Below, piece after piece: positions 1-12,050 of a DNA stretch of 64,000 nt. Numbering within the stretch: position 1 is the first letter of the stretch; every line of letters begins with the position of its first letter. Below the pieces are notes generated by a model that had not been told where the DNA came from, ran no database searches, and saw nothing but the letters and a program-made list of their open reading frames with translations. Source of the stretch: Panonychus citri (lineage: Eukaryota > Arthropoda > Arachnida > Trombidiformes > Tetranychidae); the NCBI RefSeq assembly GCF_014898815.1, contig NW_026515429.1, positions 26,432-90,431 of the forward strand, in the 5' to 3' direction. Position numbers and translations under genes: made by a program.

Positions 1-64
1 TTGAATTTCCCTGAATAATTTCCCGCTTCAAACCAAATTGTTTTCTCTTTGTAAAAATCAACCT
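1..64 (+). repeat. 63-64 bp direct repeat, left copy
   Basis: This stretch matches 2663-2725 in the same orientation with a few substitutions and one indel. The pair flanks the DXO-like gene and its surroundings at a spacing of about 2.66 kb. Sequence beyond the repeats does not match, so this is a short flanking repeat and not a full tandem copy. Confidence 0.8.
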
Positions 65-760
65 GAGACTAAAACTCGATTGAGCGAAATTAATATTCAG
101 TCAATTCAAGTTGGAAAATTTTCTATTATTCCTGCAAAAGGTTGAATACAAAAAATCACACGTGCATTGTTGACATTTTTTACCGCCCTTAGACTTTTGC
201 TTTTACCTTTACAGGTAGTATTCACTTAACCTTGCATGTGTAGTCCGACGATCGAAAGTATTTGTCCAACTTTTTTCGGAACAAAACTTGGCATCAAGGT
301 AATATTGTTGATCGATGAAAATTTGATGAAGACTTTATGATTATGAATTTCAAAATATCAAATCATGAAGATTATCTGCTTGTTAGTTATCAATTTGATT
401 AACTTGCACAATAATTAAATGAGTTTCTTAACTTTTCATTTCTTAATCCAGTCAATTGAAGGATAAAAGAGTTAATTTATCGGTTGTTGATTAAATTGAG
501 AAAATATCGATGGTTTCATATTGAAATTTGTATTAATTTATTGACCTCAAATTGGGTATTGGTTGATAACTGGACAGAGCAATTAAATTGCATCTGTTAC
601 AAAATAATAATATGATCTGAATAGCAGATATCAAACAAGGGTCGATCAGAGTGTTGTAAATACTAATGGTAAAATCTGATGATCATCTTCAAGCCTTAAG
701 ATCTCCTTCCATCAGCTGATCAATTTGAACTTGTCTGCGACTCTGCTGATACCTTCGGTA
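65..760. other. Non-coding, 3' side of the DXO-like gene
   Basis: No convincing coding region is visible. Positions about 363-421 reappear in inverted orientation at 11218-11277, inside the junction between the two PMCA copies. Confidence 0.6.
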
Positions 761-2041
761 CTAACAATCAACGTACCAATCAGGTATGAATTTAGTAAAT
801 GGCTCATCTAATTGTTGACAAACAATTGGATTTCCATGAGAATGGTTGAAACGATAAACAATATTAGACTCGATTATCTGAGACTTGATAAAATCCATCG
901 TTGATAAAAGACATTCAACCATTGTCTTTGGGCTCCAGTGATTGCGAGCTGAAGGCATTTTATCTGTGTAATACCATTTCACTTTCGCAAGGTCAACCTT
1001 GAAATCCTCATCTCGTTGACCAACAATAGTAAAGTCAGTATTGGCGAGAATGGATCGAGCCCAAAGTCCAACAAGCCTCGAGTGCCAGGCCCTAGAACCA
1101 TATTGAGTTTTTATCTCAACAAATTCCATGTCATTTAAGGCGGCATCTAATTGACTTTTGTTTTTAGCGCAACAATAGCGCGAGTTGTATAAAATATTAT
1201 GTTGACCTACCTTGGTCACTAAAACGCCATGAAAAGAGTCACGAAGTCCACCGTAGTAGGTTGAACATTTCTTTCCATCGAAACGTCGAGTGACCAATGA
1301 TTCAAATTTATATCCTGCATAAGAAGAAGCATTTTGAGTGTCCGTTTGACGAGCAATGTAATTTTTTCTCATCGTCGTGTCCACTTCATGAAGAATAATT
1401 TTGTCACCGATCTTGACACCAATAATGTCCCAATCGTTCCACTTATCATAAGGTGAACTCATAATCGTTGTTAAAGAACGGATATCGGTGATGAAATTTG
1501 GCTCCAAATTAGAAAGAGTTTCGTCCAAAATAAAATCGATTTTATTGTCCATATACCAACGAAGAATATGAAGGTCACTTGGACATCGAGACCAAACGGT
1601 TTTAGGGTCGAAATACTTCAACAAGTTCAAACGATTTGAGCCTCTTTTTAAAAGGCTCAAGTATCGTAATTGAGATTTATCGGGTAAGTAAATCTCCTTG
1701 TTCAATTCCTTGTCGATTCTTAAAGAGAAATATCCAATTCTTTTAGGTTTCATCAAGCAAGTTGACCGAGAAAAGGTTCTATCCAGATCAATGTTCAACC
1801 TTCCGGCTATTGGCACATCAGCATATGGATGCAAAGTCGGAGTTGGTCGAGTTTCCTCAGTAGATCGAACACGACTGGCTGAGATAATTCTTGGTCTAGG
1901 CCAATTCGAGGGTCCGGAACAAATGATACTTAAGCAAAAAAGGTTCATCAGAATCATTGCTATCAGACGAACTTTGGTCACTATCGAGAGGCGAAGAAAT
2001 TGGTGAGGCCAGTCCATCCTCACGTCGATGATAAAGTTCAC
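761..2041 (-). CDS. DXO/Rai1-family decapping-nuclease-like protein with N-terminal hydrophobic anchor
   Basis: The 426-aa frame resembles the DXO/Rai1 family, nucleases that remove incomplete 5' caps and degrade RNA 5'-3'. Seen: motif GYKFE at residues 243-247 (family G-x-x-x-E), VEIKT at 308-312 (family E-h-K), then a long matching C-terminal part (LWARSILANTDFTIVG, and VYRF near 395). The block that should carry the third metal-binding motif (E-h-D), about residues 283-291, reads ILYNSRYCC with no acidic residue, so catalysis is doubtful. Residues 24-43 form a hydrophobic stretch like a signal peptide or anchor, odd for a family of nuclear and cytoplasmic enzymes. The start is uncertain: a second frame from 2084 opens with an acidic Ser/Asp-rich peptide and could be an alternative first exon. 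A short decayed piece of this gene lies at 11411-11474. Confidence 0.82.
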   Translation of the reverse strand: MNFIIDVRMDWPHQFLRLSIVTKVRLIAMILMNLFCLSIICSGPSNWPRPRIISASRVRSTEETRPTPTLHPYADVPIAGRLNIDLDRTFSRSTCLMKPKRIGYFSLRIDKELNKEIYLPDKSQLRYLSLLKRGSNRLNLLKYFDPKTVWSRCPSDLHILRWYMDNKIDFILDETLSNLEPNFITDIRSLTTIMSSPYDKWNDWDIIGVKIGDKIILHEVDTTMRKNYIARQTDTQNASSYAGYKFESLVTRRFDGKKCSTYYGGLRDSFHGVLVTKVGQHNILYNSRYCCAKNKSQLDAALNDMEFVEIKTQYGSRAWHSRLVGLWARSILANTDFTIVGQRDEDFKVDLAKVKWYYTDKMPSARNHWSPKTMVECLLSTMDFIKSQIIESNIVYRFNHSHGNPIVCQQLDEPFTKFIPDWYVDC

Positions 2042-2084
2042 TTGTAATCGGAGGTAAATCCAGAATAGTCATCGCTGAAAACAA

Positions 2085-4459
2085 TCAAATAAAAAACCAA
2101 AGAATCAAAATTAAATAAAACTTAACATTTAAATAGAGACTGAATGTCTGAACAGTTAACTGATGACTGATCAAAAAGTTGAGCTCACTAATTAAAGAAA
2201 GGGAGTTAATTACATCATAATAAACAGTAGCTCACGAGATACAGTGAACAAGATTATCAAAATGACTCACGTGATTTTCAATTAATAAATCATATGTACT
2301 AATCAGAAGATAAACAATTAAATTACACGTGTACTTACATAGAGAGGTAAAGACAAAAGAATCGGAAAGAAATAGACTTTCGATTCTTGATAATCACCAA
2401 TATTCAGACAGAATCGAATTAAACTGATTTAAATCAAACTGACCAAAAATCTAATTGAATCAGTAGATGAACATGAGATGAGAAAAGGAGATTTAAACAG
2501 GTAATTCTTAATTGAAATTCAGAATTATTTAGAAACAATTAAGATACTAAATTGATTAGCAATGAAAATACAAAGAAACAAAAAGGAGGCAAATTTACAG
2601 TTATCTTTACATCATTTTCTTGCTCAGAGTCAGAACTTTCTGAGCATGAATCGTGGGGAACCTTGAATTTCCTGAATAATTTCCCGCTCCAAACCAAATT
2701 GATTTCTCTTTGTTAAAATCAACCTTTAAAGTAAACTAAACATCAATGTATCGATTCAAATCGATTTGCTTTAGCAATGACACAAAAAGGCTCGAATGAG
2801 ATGAGCATCAACTTCAATTGTCCAATTCGCGGTCGTTTTTTTGAGCCTGAATATAGTTTTTCTAACGATCTTTTCGTCTTACCTTTAAATTCCAAAAGTA
2901 CGATCCTCAGGTCCAAATGAACGTTCTATGTAAACGAACGGAGCAGCAGCTAAGGCCAAAAGTTTATCCTCTAAGGACTTTTTTGTTTCTCCGTAATTTT
3001 TTTCCTTCGTACTTTAATATTACAGAATAACTTATGAATAATAAAAACAAAATTATCCACTTACATTGATTCAAATTAAATAATCACTTCACAATTTTAT
3101 AGTTATAGCTAATCACTTGAAACAAAATCTTGAAAAACTTTCATGATTAAACTCGAACCTCAGCACGTTCAAGTTGAAAATGAAGCAGAAAACTAAGAAC
3201 CTGAGTTTATATTTAGATCGAAGCTTATACAAGGGTACATGTGCCCTTGACTGAGACCAAGGTTTTACTAACTCTAGAAACGGAGCGAAAGTCCTTTTAA
3301 TCAGTCAACTTGCTATTGACCATGAAAGTAGCAGATACTTGCTAAAGTAGTGGATTTATTGTCTTAAACCCTCCAGGCTTTGCTTAATCTATTGTTAACT
3401 TTCACAGTGACAACCCAACCTAATTCAAATCTAATAAATTTCATTTTAATCCTCGATGCGTGAGAATTGCAGTTGAACTCAGATAAAGTTTTAAGGTAAT
3501 GGTAATTGGTTTGGAATAGGGCTGAACACTGTAATTATCGATTTCTTTTGTTAGTCCAAGTAACGAGTAATAAAAAAGAGAGAGTGATTAACTTCAAAAA
3601 GAGCATTCTGAGTATAAAACTCGTATTATGACCTAATATCAGATAAGGTTTCGCTTATTTATGGTCGTTATTTGTATCGAAAAGTCCGCAGGGTTCACCA
3701 AGTAAGATAATCTAATAACTATCATATAGTTGACGTGAGTTCAATCGTTAACAATTAAATAGCTGCGCCTCTCATTGTTGGTTTGTACTTACGAAAAATT
3801 CAAACGTAAATTTATTGATAACCAGAACTGAAAAATTAATAATTTTGATCATAAATAAGAATAAGTCAGGAATCAATAAATATTACAATTAGATAAAAAT
3901 CTAAGCACTTATTAAGCAGCTTAAAAATCATTTAGCTAAACAACCTAATAGATAATTAACTCAAATTAGAGTTAATTGTTCAAATAAAATCTATTTTACA
4001 TCACATTAGAGACTTTTATCGGAGTGAATGTTGTAAGTTTATGTAATTATTAGATCAATGAGATGATCTTTTTTAATGAGAATATTTTTTTACATATATA
4101 AGGAACGATTGATGCAAATTATCTCGATAACTATCGAAATGAGTTCTACAAAAATCTTCAAATTTAGACTTACTAATTTCATCACCATTTAGACTTTAAT
4201 CCCGATATTATTCAATGCTAATTTTCGGTAGGACGATCAAAAAGTTATTGTTAATGGTTACGATTAAGAGCATCATACGAATACTGGTTTTATTAGTATT
4301 AATAGTTACTATTTAGATCGATTTTATTGATATATCGGTATTTTAATGCAAATAATGGTTGATTAATCCATTTTTCTGGTTTATATTAGTTCATTTTTTA
4401 ATTAAAATGAGACTAAATTAAGAGTGTAAAGGTAGGATTTTTTGTCCATATAAAATGCA
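2085..4459. other. Non-coding region between the DXO-like gene and PMCA copy 1
   Basis: No supportable gene. It holds the right copy of the 63-bp direct repeat (2663-2725) and a segment (about 3195-3434) that reappears inverted at about 10976-11213. The tandem duplication block that contains PMCA starts at about 3895. Confidence 0.6.
2663..2725 (+). repeat. 63-64 bp direct repeat, right copy
   Basis: Direct copy of positions 1-64, with a few mismatches and one deleted base. The neighbouring bases on both sides differ from the left copy. Confidence 0.8.
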
Positions 4460-7400
4460 TCATGTCCTCGAACCAACAGTTTCACGAAAAGCTTGAACAA
4501 CTCGAATCTATGATTAGAAAATAGTCGAAATTAAAATTGAATCTTCTTATTTCAATGATATCATTTGCTTTTACCTGAGTTCTGATTCTTGAATATCCTC
4601 TAATCCAAAGGATTTTTCCTGATGGACCATTACCTTTGGAATAATCTGATTGATACTTAAGCAGGTCTATTTGAGGAGGCGTTGAACCAACAGTAAACTT
4701 TTTCGAGTGTGTTTTCGGGATCGTTATTAAAATTTGATGCCAAATTAAGGCTGATAGTCCGAAAAATATTGACCAAATCCATTGGTCAAGCGTTAAAGGT
4801 ACCACTTTAAATGCGATACCACCAAAGTTGATGATCAAGATCTGAAAAAAAGAGATAATCAATCTACAATACTTTCAATTCAATCCAACTCGAACAAGGA
4901 GATCAAGTTGTTGTTGAAAATAATAAGTTAATGAACCAAAATCAACCAATCTCTTTGTAGATTAATCATTGAATCATTTGCTATTAAGGAAAGTCTGGAA
5001 GATTAAGATTCCAGTATATTAATATTTACCTGAGTAATGAAAGTTCCGATTATAACTGATATGTAAATTTTGTTTGATAAAATAGATTCAAAAACGTTTC
5101 TTTCGTCATTAATTTTTCGAGCATTAATCTCGTTGCTGAGGGACATTAAAACCAATACGTTAAAAATAATAGTATAATGCTGAGTTGGTGGTGAGTTCAA
5201 TGGCAAACGCATCCCCGAGTCGATATCGAAAAAAGTTGGACCTAAAACAAACGAAAATAACAAATTACTTCAGAATGGGCACAGGACAAAGATAATTCAA
5301 CGGTAATCATTTGGTAATTTCTTCCAAATTCAAAAGAAATCAATAGCAAATCTATTGGAAATTGATACGAAAAATGAGCATTTTTACCATAAAATAACAG
5401 AGACAAAATTATGAAAGTTTGATAAAGAGCTTGTCCTAGAATGTTTCGAGCCATTCGTCGGGATATGATTGGTTTATTACGACCATAGGGTTTTCGAAGT
5501 AGCAGTTCTGGTGTTGGTTGTTCAGTAGCCAGTGCAAGACCTGCGAAAGTGTCCATTGCCAGATTGATCCAGAGCATTTGAACGGCTTGAAGAGGAGAAT
5601 CCTGATAAAGGAAAGGAAAATGTTTTCATATCAAGATCTGAGTTAAATTCATGGAAATTAGGTAATTACTTCAACAGCACAAGCGCCAATGAACGCAACT
5701 AAACAGGCGATTATATTAATGGTCAATTGGAATTGTATAAACTTTGAAATGTTATCGTAAACATTTCGGCCCCAGGAAACAGCGGCAACAATTGAGGTGA
5801 AATTATCGTCAGTCAAAATAATATCAGAGGCTTCTTTAGCTACATCAGTTCCCGATATTCCCATAGCAAAACCGACATCCGCTTTTTTCAACGCGGGTCC
5901 ATCATTTGTACCATCACCAGTGACCGCAACTATTTGACGAGTAGTATTGTGTAATTTTGATTCAATCATATGTTTAACCAAAATGTATTTATCCGACGGA
6001 CTTGATCTTGCGAGAACTCGTAAATTAGGCCAAACAGTATCAAATAGCTTTTGGTCAACTTTACCGCTCGAATCACGAATAAGAGAGTTAAATTTTTTAC
6101 CATCGAGAACAAGGAAATTCTCATTCGGTGTTATTATGCCACATTTAGTCGCTATCGAACGCGCTGTGTTGGGATTATCTCCTGTTACCATGCGAACTAC
6201 AATTCCGGCCTTTTTACAGTTTCTGATTGCAGATGGAACTTCATCTCGAATAGGATCTTCGAGTCCAGTCATACAGATCATCGTTAAGCCTGAAAGTATA
6301 GTTTCTTCACTGTCCCAATCTGGTTCCTTGGTTATTTCAATTTCGTTGTCTCCTTTTGCCTTCCCATACACGTAGTCTTTGTAAGCGACTGTTATGGTTC
6401 GCAGGCCATTAAGTGCCATTGGCTCGATAATATCGACAATGAAACGAGACTTTTCCGACTGAGAAAAAGTTCTGATTGAGCCTGAGCTATCGAAAATGTA
6501 ATCACATCTTTCTGTTATGATTTCACTTGCACCTTTGACATGAACTCGAAAACCTCGTTCGGTTTTAATTACTGTGCTCATTGATTTTCGTTTAGAATTA
6601 AAAGTGTAAACTTTGTACAAAGATTCTTCTGGAATTTGATTTCGAATATCTTGATAATCAGCACCAAGATTGAGAACTAAACCAAGTAGTCCACATTCGG
6701 TCTTATTCCCGACCTGACGTGCTAATGCTCCAGGTTTTTCAGGAGGCTTTGAGGAGAAGAGAAAAGTTCAAATAAAATGATCGAAAACTCAACGCAATTC
6801 TGGTCCTATTCTTACCAAGATTTTCGAAGTGTAACCTGAATTGACTGATATACTTTCGACTATTAGTTTACCGACTTCATGAGGAAGGTCATCAATTCGA
6901 GGTATTTGGTGCCAAAGTTTTTCACAGATAAAAGCGGTGACCACCGTCATCCGGTTCGTTGTTAAAGTTCCAGTTTTATCTGAACAAATTGTCGTCGCAT
7001 TTCCCATAGTCTCACAGGCATCCAAATGTCGCACTAAATTATTTACAAACATCATTTTCTAAGCAAAAATAAAATGAATATCAGATAAAAAAGTTGAGAA
7101 AATGATTTTTGTTAGTATTACCTTAACAGAATAGGCTAGCGCTAAAGTGACCGCTAAGGGTAAACCTTCTGGGACAGCAACAACTAAGACCGTTATTCCG
7201 ACCATAACAAACTTGACAATATATTGTAAATCTGTTGCAAATGACCAACTCCTGTTACCGATTGCAAACTCACTGATACAATATCGGACAATTAAGATAA
7301 TCACCGTTACCGTAGCCATGGCAGAGCCTTAATTAAGAGTAAGTTAATTAGAAAAAATTTCATCTTCTAAAATCAACTTACCGATGTAAGTGATCTGAAT

Positions 7401-10400
7401 GGCCAAACGAGTGATTTTCGCTTGTAATATTGACTTATTTGAACTTTTTTCTTCGGCCATTTCATTTTCTTCATCGTTAACATGATCGGCAGGCACTTCA
7501 TTTGATTCTAAAATTAACCATAATTGGTATATTTTAATTTAGGCTCTATTATTAATTCATATGTATTGTTACCTTCATTCTGTTTTTTTATTAATTTTTG
7601 TCTTTTTGCTGCTCCCAGTAGACTCATGATTATACCAGTTTGGGAATTGATTCCCACCGCGGTTACAACCATTTTCCCGCTTCCTTCCATAACATGGGTA
7701 CCCGATAATAAGAACGGGTCGGTCTCTGGACTTTTAATTACATGATCAGATTCCCCAGTGATTGAACTCTCGTCGATTTTCAGATCATTACTTTGTATAA
7801 CAATACCATCAGCAGGGATAAGATCACCTGAAGAAATTGAAATTATTTGAATACATGAATGAATTACTTATAAATTGTCATTCTTGAATTTAAATCATAA
7901 ACCTGCACGACCCTGTAATTTATTATCCAGTAATTGGGACAAAGATAAATATTAATAGTGGGACAACAATTAAGCAACAATCAAATCTAATCGTGTTAAT
8001 TACATTAGTAAATTGATAAAATGTCTTAATTGTTATAAAAAGAAACAATCAATTCCAATTTCAATATTTCAATTTAACTGTTTGGATATCAAGTTTATTA
8101 TTATCAATGTTTTAATTATAATCACTGTGATTATCATTACTAGTGAGTAATTATTATTATACAAATTCAATGACTTTCCAATTTTATATTATAATATTTA
8201 CATACGATCAACAATTTTGTATTTGGTGAACTAAATCTCTCTCATCTTCCTTATCTGAAGATGAGAAATAAAAAGCAAACCTTGAATATTTACAGTTAAT
8301 CCTTATCTTCATCCTCATCCTCATCATCTTCATCTTGGTCTACATGTTAACCCATTTACGAGGTTCATTCATTTCCTGATTAAGATTCACAACTATTTTC
8401 ACTTGATGATTTATTATATTGAAAATCAAATTGTTGTGTGTAATTTAAAGTATTAAATAATAGATCAAATTTAATTGTAATCCTAATTCATTGTTATAAT
8501 TTAAGGATATCAACTGTTTGTTAATTTATTACTTTTAGTTAATTTGTTTTTGAAGGCAGAAAAAAAGTGTTCAATTTGATTAACTAAATCATGATTAACT
8601 TTTTGGTAAACAAATAATTACATTTAAATATAACTTTTCAACACTTGATTAGTGTTAGTTAATTATCATTACTTAATCATCATCATAAATATGAATAAGA
8701 TAAGGTGGATTTTGGGTGGAAGATTAAAATTAAAACAAAATATTCATTGGCATTTAAATTTAATCAAAAAATCATTTACCATTGATTTTCCATAGAGAGC
8801 CGATTTTCATGAAGTTCTTGATTTAGAATCAATTTTCATGTAAAAATCTCCACAGACAATGTCTCTTCAATGGTAAATGATTTTTTGATTAAATTTAAAT
8901 AAAATTTGAACTTGATCGTTTTAATTGTTCAAATTTATCCAATAGTAGCTCAGATATCCAAAGAATATTTTGTTTTAATTTTAATCTTCGAAAGTTCAAC
9001 ATTCATCGAAAAAATGACCTCAGAATAAAAAAGATCGAAAAACAAAAATTCTATCACTTTAGATATAATTTAATTGTAATTAAACTAATCATCATAAAAT
9101 GATCATTTATGTATCATGTTAAAGCTTATTATCTAACCTCTCTAATTATACTAAATTTATTAATCAAAAATCTAAAGTTTTTTAACAATCAAGCCAAATG
9201 TAAGCTCGAAAAAATTTTGGCCATTACTTAGTTGTTTACCTAATAATTGGCTAGCACCGTGCAAGTGACCAGCTAATTTCTCCTTTTATCTTGATTACTT
9301 TGATGTGTCAAGGTAACTCACCTTCTTATAACATAGTCACCTTTCCATTACACATACAAAAATTATTTCATTACGCTCATTGAATGATTAAACTGCGATT
9401 AACTTGATTATCTTATCGAAAACGAAATGATTTTCAATATTATCAATTCACAGATTAATGATTGCATTGGTTATGTTCACGAGTGATTTAATTTCTGTTC
9501 CAAACTCAATTTCTGTGGCTGTATAAGTCTACTAGGCCAGAGACTAACTTGCGAAATCACTATTGAGCAACAATCCGATCCCCAACAATAACAAATGTAA
9601 TTTAGATTATTGTTGCAATGGTTGATCAAATATTAAGAAGCTTCTTTAACTTTTTTAGGTTAATCATCATGTAATTAGGTTTCCTAAAGTAATTAACTTG
9701 TTGATCAACTTTAACTAATCTCAGGTATCATTATTATATTGTTAATCATTTTAGATTAAATTAATCACGCTAATTGTACTTTTAAACAAAAGGGTAATAA
9801 GTATTTGTCAATTTAACAATCAGCAACTCAATCAGATATTAACAGTTGTGATAATTGTTTTGAATTTGAAAAAAAAGTTAGATGATAAATGATTTATAAG
9901 AGCCCCTACTTGATTACTCAGTTAATTGGATAGTTTGAATTACTTACCATATTTTAATTGTATCACATCACCAACAACAATTTGATTGATCAAAGTTTGA
10001 TTTACTTCACCAGCTCTAAGAACCGATATTTTACTTTCCTGATCAATACGTTCACGTAGACCTATTAAAATATTATTAATAGCATAAAGTAATTAAAGAT
10101 AATCTAATCAAGTGATTTACAAATCAATCAACTTACCTCTAAATTGTTTCTCTTTAGAATAATCATTGAAAGCAGTAATTAAAACAACAATAACTACAGT
10201 GATTAAAATGGCGGTTCCTTCAATCCAATTTGCTGTTCCTTCATCAGAATGAGTTCCTGAAATCAATCATGTTAATCAATCGTTTAAATGATGATTAGTT
10301 GATTGTAACTAGTGATTTACCTTGAGATTGGTCTTGAGGAGTATAAACTGTAAGACCTAATGAGATTATCGCTGCCACTAATAAGATTAATAAAGTTGGT

Positions 10401-10885
10401 TCCTTTCCAGCAATTAAGACTAATTTTATGAATGTTTTCGGTGGTTTCTTGGGAATCTCATTGACACCGAATATTTTTTTTCTATTTTCAATATCAGACG
10501 GAGATCCGGATAATCCTAAAAGGAGAGAGAAAAGGAAATTCAATAAAACCATCAAAGTGAACACACATATGGATCCAAATACTCACCTTCATTTGGTGCT
10601 GTTCCAAGAGCGCGACATAGACCTTGAATTCCGCCAAATTTCCCGTTCAATCGGTCAAAAGCTTCATGCCCTCGAGTTTGCATGAGGTTTTTAAGCTCAG
10701 CAAGAGTAATATTGAAGATCGATCCATCGGAGATTATGTCAACCTTAGGAACCATGGTGTCAATCACTTTTGTCAATCAAGTCGCGGACAATCAAACAAT
10801 CAACATAAAATGATTGAAAAAAAAACAACTTACAATTAAAATCACAACTTGACACTAAAGCCACAGGATTTGCACTGAGAAGCAT
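4460..10885 (-). CDS. Plasma-membrane Ca2+-transporting P-type ATPase (PMCA), copy 1, intact
   Basis: P2B-type ATPase that exports Ca2+ across the plasma membrane. I read 14 coding exons, all joined by GT-AG introns: 10885-10834, 10766-10587, 10515-10321, 10256-10137, 10061-9948, 7827-7573, 7507-7382, 7327-7122, 7058-6816, 6746-5670, 5601-5388, 5241-5030, 4841-4575, 4507-4460. They sum to 3309 nt, an exact multiple of three, giving about 1102 aa. Key motifs: TGES (actuator, exon 6), PEGLPLAVTLALAYSV (TM4 Ca2+ site, exon 8), CSDKTGTLT (phosphorylated Asp, exon 9), KGASEI and TGDGTNDGPALKKADVG (nucleotide and hinge region, exon 10). The tail LWIRGYSRIRTQ plus a 15-residue last exon matches the start of the calmodulin-binding domain and then stops, so the regulatory tail is very short. 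The first exon is inferred from an in-phase splice and from its conservation in copy 2. A fallback start is the Met at 10755. Confidence 0.93.
8719..8989. repeat. Nested inverted repeat (foldback) in PMCA copy 1 intron 5
   Basis: Outer arms 8719-8750 and 8958-8989 and inner arms 8752-8785 and 8867-8900 are inverted complements, with about 57 unpaired bases on the right side between inner and outer arms. Copy 2 keeps the right half (near 15895-16025) but has lost the left arms. It may be an old MITE or simply a foldback. No clear target duplication was seen. Confidence 0.7.
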
Positions 10886-10892
10886 TACTGTT

Positions 10893-11483
10893 ACATTGTC
10901 ACAAAATTGTTATTGAAAAGGAATAACTGATGATTAATAAATTGATTAATGATAATGAGTTGATTGAGAGAGATTTAAATTAAGTTGGGTTGTCACTGTA
11001 AAAGTTAACAATAGATTAAGCAAAGCCTGGAAGGTTTAAGACAATAAATCCACTACTTTATCAAGTATCTGCTACTTTCATGGTCAATAGCAAGTTGACT
11101 GAACAATTGACTGTCGCTCCGTTTCTAGTTTTAGTAGAACCTTGATCTCAGTCAAGGGAACCTGTACCCATGTACATGTATAAGCTTCGATCTAAATATA
11201 AACTCATGTACTAAGTTCAATTATTGTGCAAGTTAATCAAATTGATAACTAACAAGCAGATAATCCTCATGATTGGATTTTTCTAGATTAATCATCATTT
11301 AATGCTCTGATCATAAGGTCTTCATTATCAGCTTTATCATAATCTTAAGTTTGATTGAACAATTCAATTAGCGATATCAGTTGATCTTGAAGGTTGAATG
11401 TTTTATTTAGATCTATGTTCAAACTTCCGGCTATTGGTCTAGGCCAATTCGAGGGTCAGGAACAAATGATACTAAAAAAGATG
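10893..11483. other. Mosaic junction between the two PMCA copies
   Basis: Built from pieces found elsewhere: about 10976-11213 is an inverted copy of about 3195-3434, 11218-11277 is an inverted copy of about 363-421, and 11411-11474 is a direct but shortened copy of DXO-gene sequence. No coding region is visible. Confidence 0.8.
11411..11474 (-). pseudogene. Fragment of the DXO-like gene
   Basis: Matches 1786-1813 joined directly to 1891-1932 of the DXO-like gene, with 81 bp between them missing. Both deletion edges carry TTGG, so microhomology-mediated deletion is likely. Too short to have any function. Confidence 0.8.
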
Positions 11484-12050
11484 AAAATCTAAGCACTTAT
11501 TAAGCAGCTTAAAAATCATTTAGCTAAACAACCTAATAGATAATTAACTCAAATTAGAGTTAATTGTTCAAATAAAATCTATTTTACATCACATTAGAGA
11601 CTTTTATCGGAGTGAATGTTGTAAGTTTATGTAATTATTAGATCAATGAGATGATCTTTTTTAATGAGAATATTTTTTTACATATATAAGGAACGATTGA
11701 TGCAAATTATCTCGATAACTATCGAAATGAGTTCTACAAAAATCTTCAAATTTAGACTTACTAATTTCATCACCATTTAGACTTTAATCCCGATATTATT
11801 CAATGCTAATTTTCGGTAGGACGATCAAAAAGTTATTGTTAATGGTCACGATTAAGAGCATCATACGAATACTGGTTTTTATTAGTATTAATAGTTACTA
11901 TTTAGATCGATTTTTATTGATATATCGGTATTTTTAATGCAAATAATGGTTGATTAATCCATTTTTCTGGTTTATATTAGTTCATTTTTTAATTAAAATG
12001 AGACTAAATTAAGAGTGTAAAGGTAGGATTTTTTGTCCATATAAAATGCA

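Larger units (their letters stand above)
3895..10892. repeat. Tandem segmental duplication, copy 1 (about 7.0 kb)
   Basis: Near-identical to 11484-18347 in direct orientation, exons, introns and 3' flank included. The block begins about 0.57 kb past the PMCA stop codon and ends only a few bases before the presumed PMCA start codon. Copy 1 retains about 0.5 kb of intron 5 sequence (about 8280-8790) that copy 2 lacks. Copy 2 has a MITE that copy 1 lacks. Confidence 0.95.

Noticed and set aside
4482..4574. Read-through of PMCA exon 13 giving a 30-residue tail
   Set aside because: A splice donor GT follows the conserved R-T-Q exactly where other PMCAs splice, and a matching last exon is found at 4507-4460.
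5239..5387. Read-through of PMCA exon 11 into ISFEFGRNYQ-type sequence
   Set aside because: A donor at 5386-5387 and an acceptor at 5242-5243 restore the conserved family sequence in phase.
5947..6375. + strand frame of 142 codons in PMCA exon 10
   Set aside because: Antisense shadow of a conserved coding exon.
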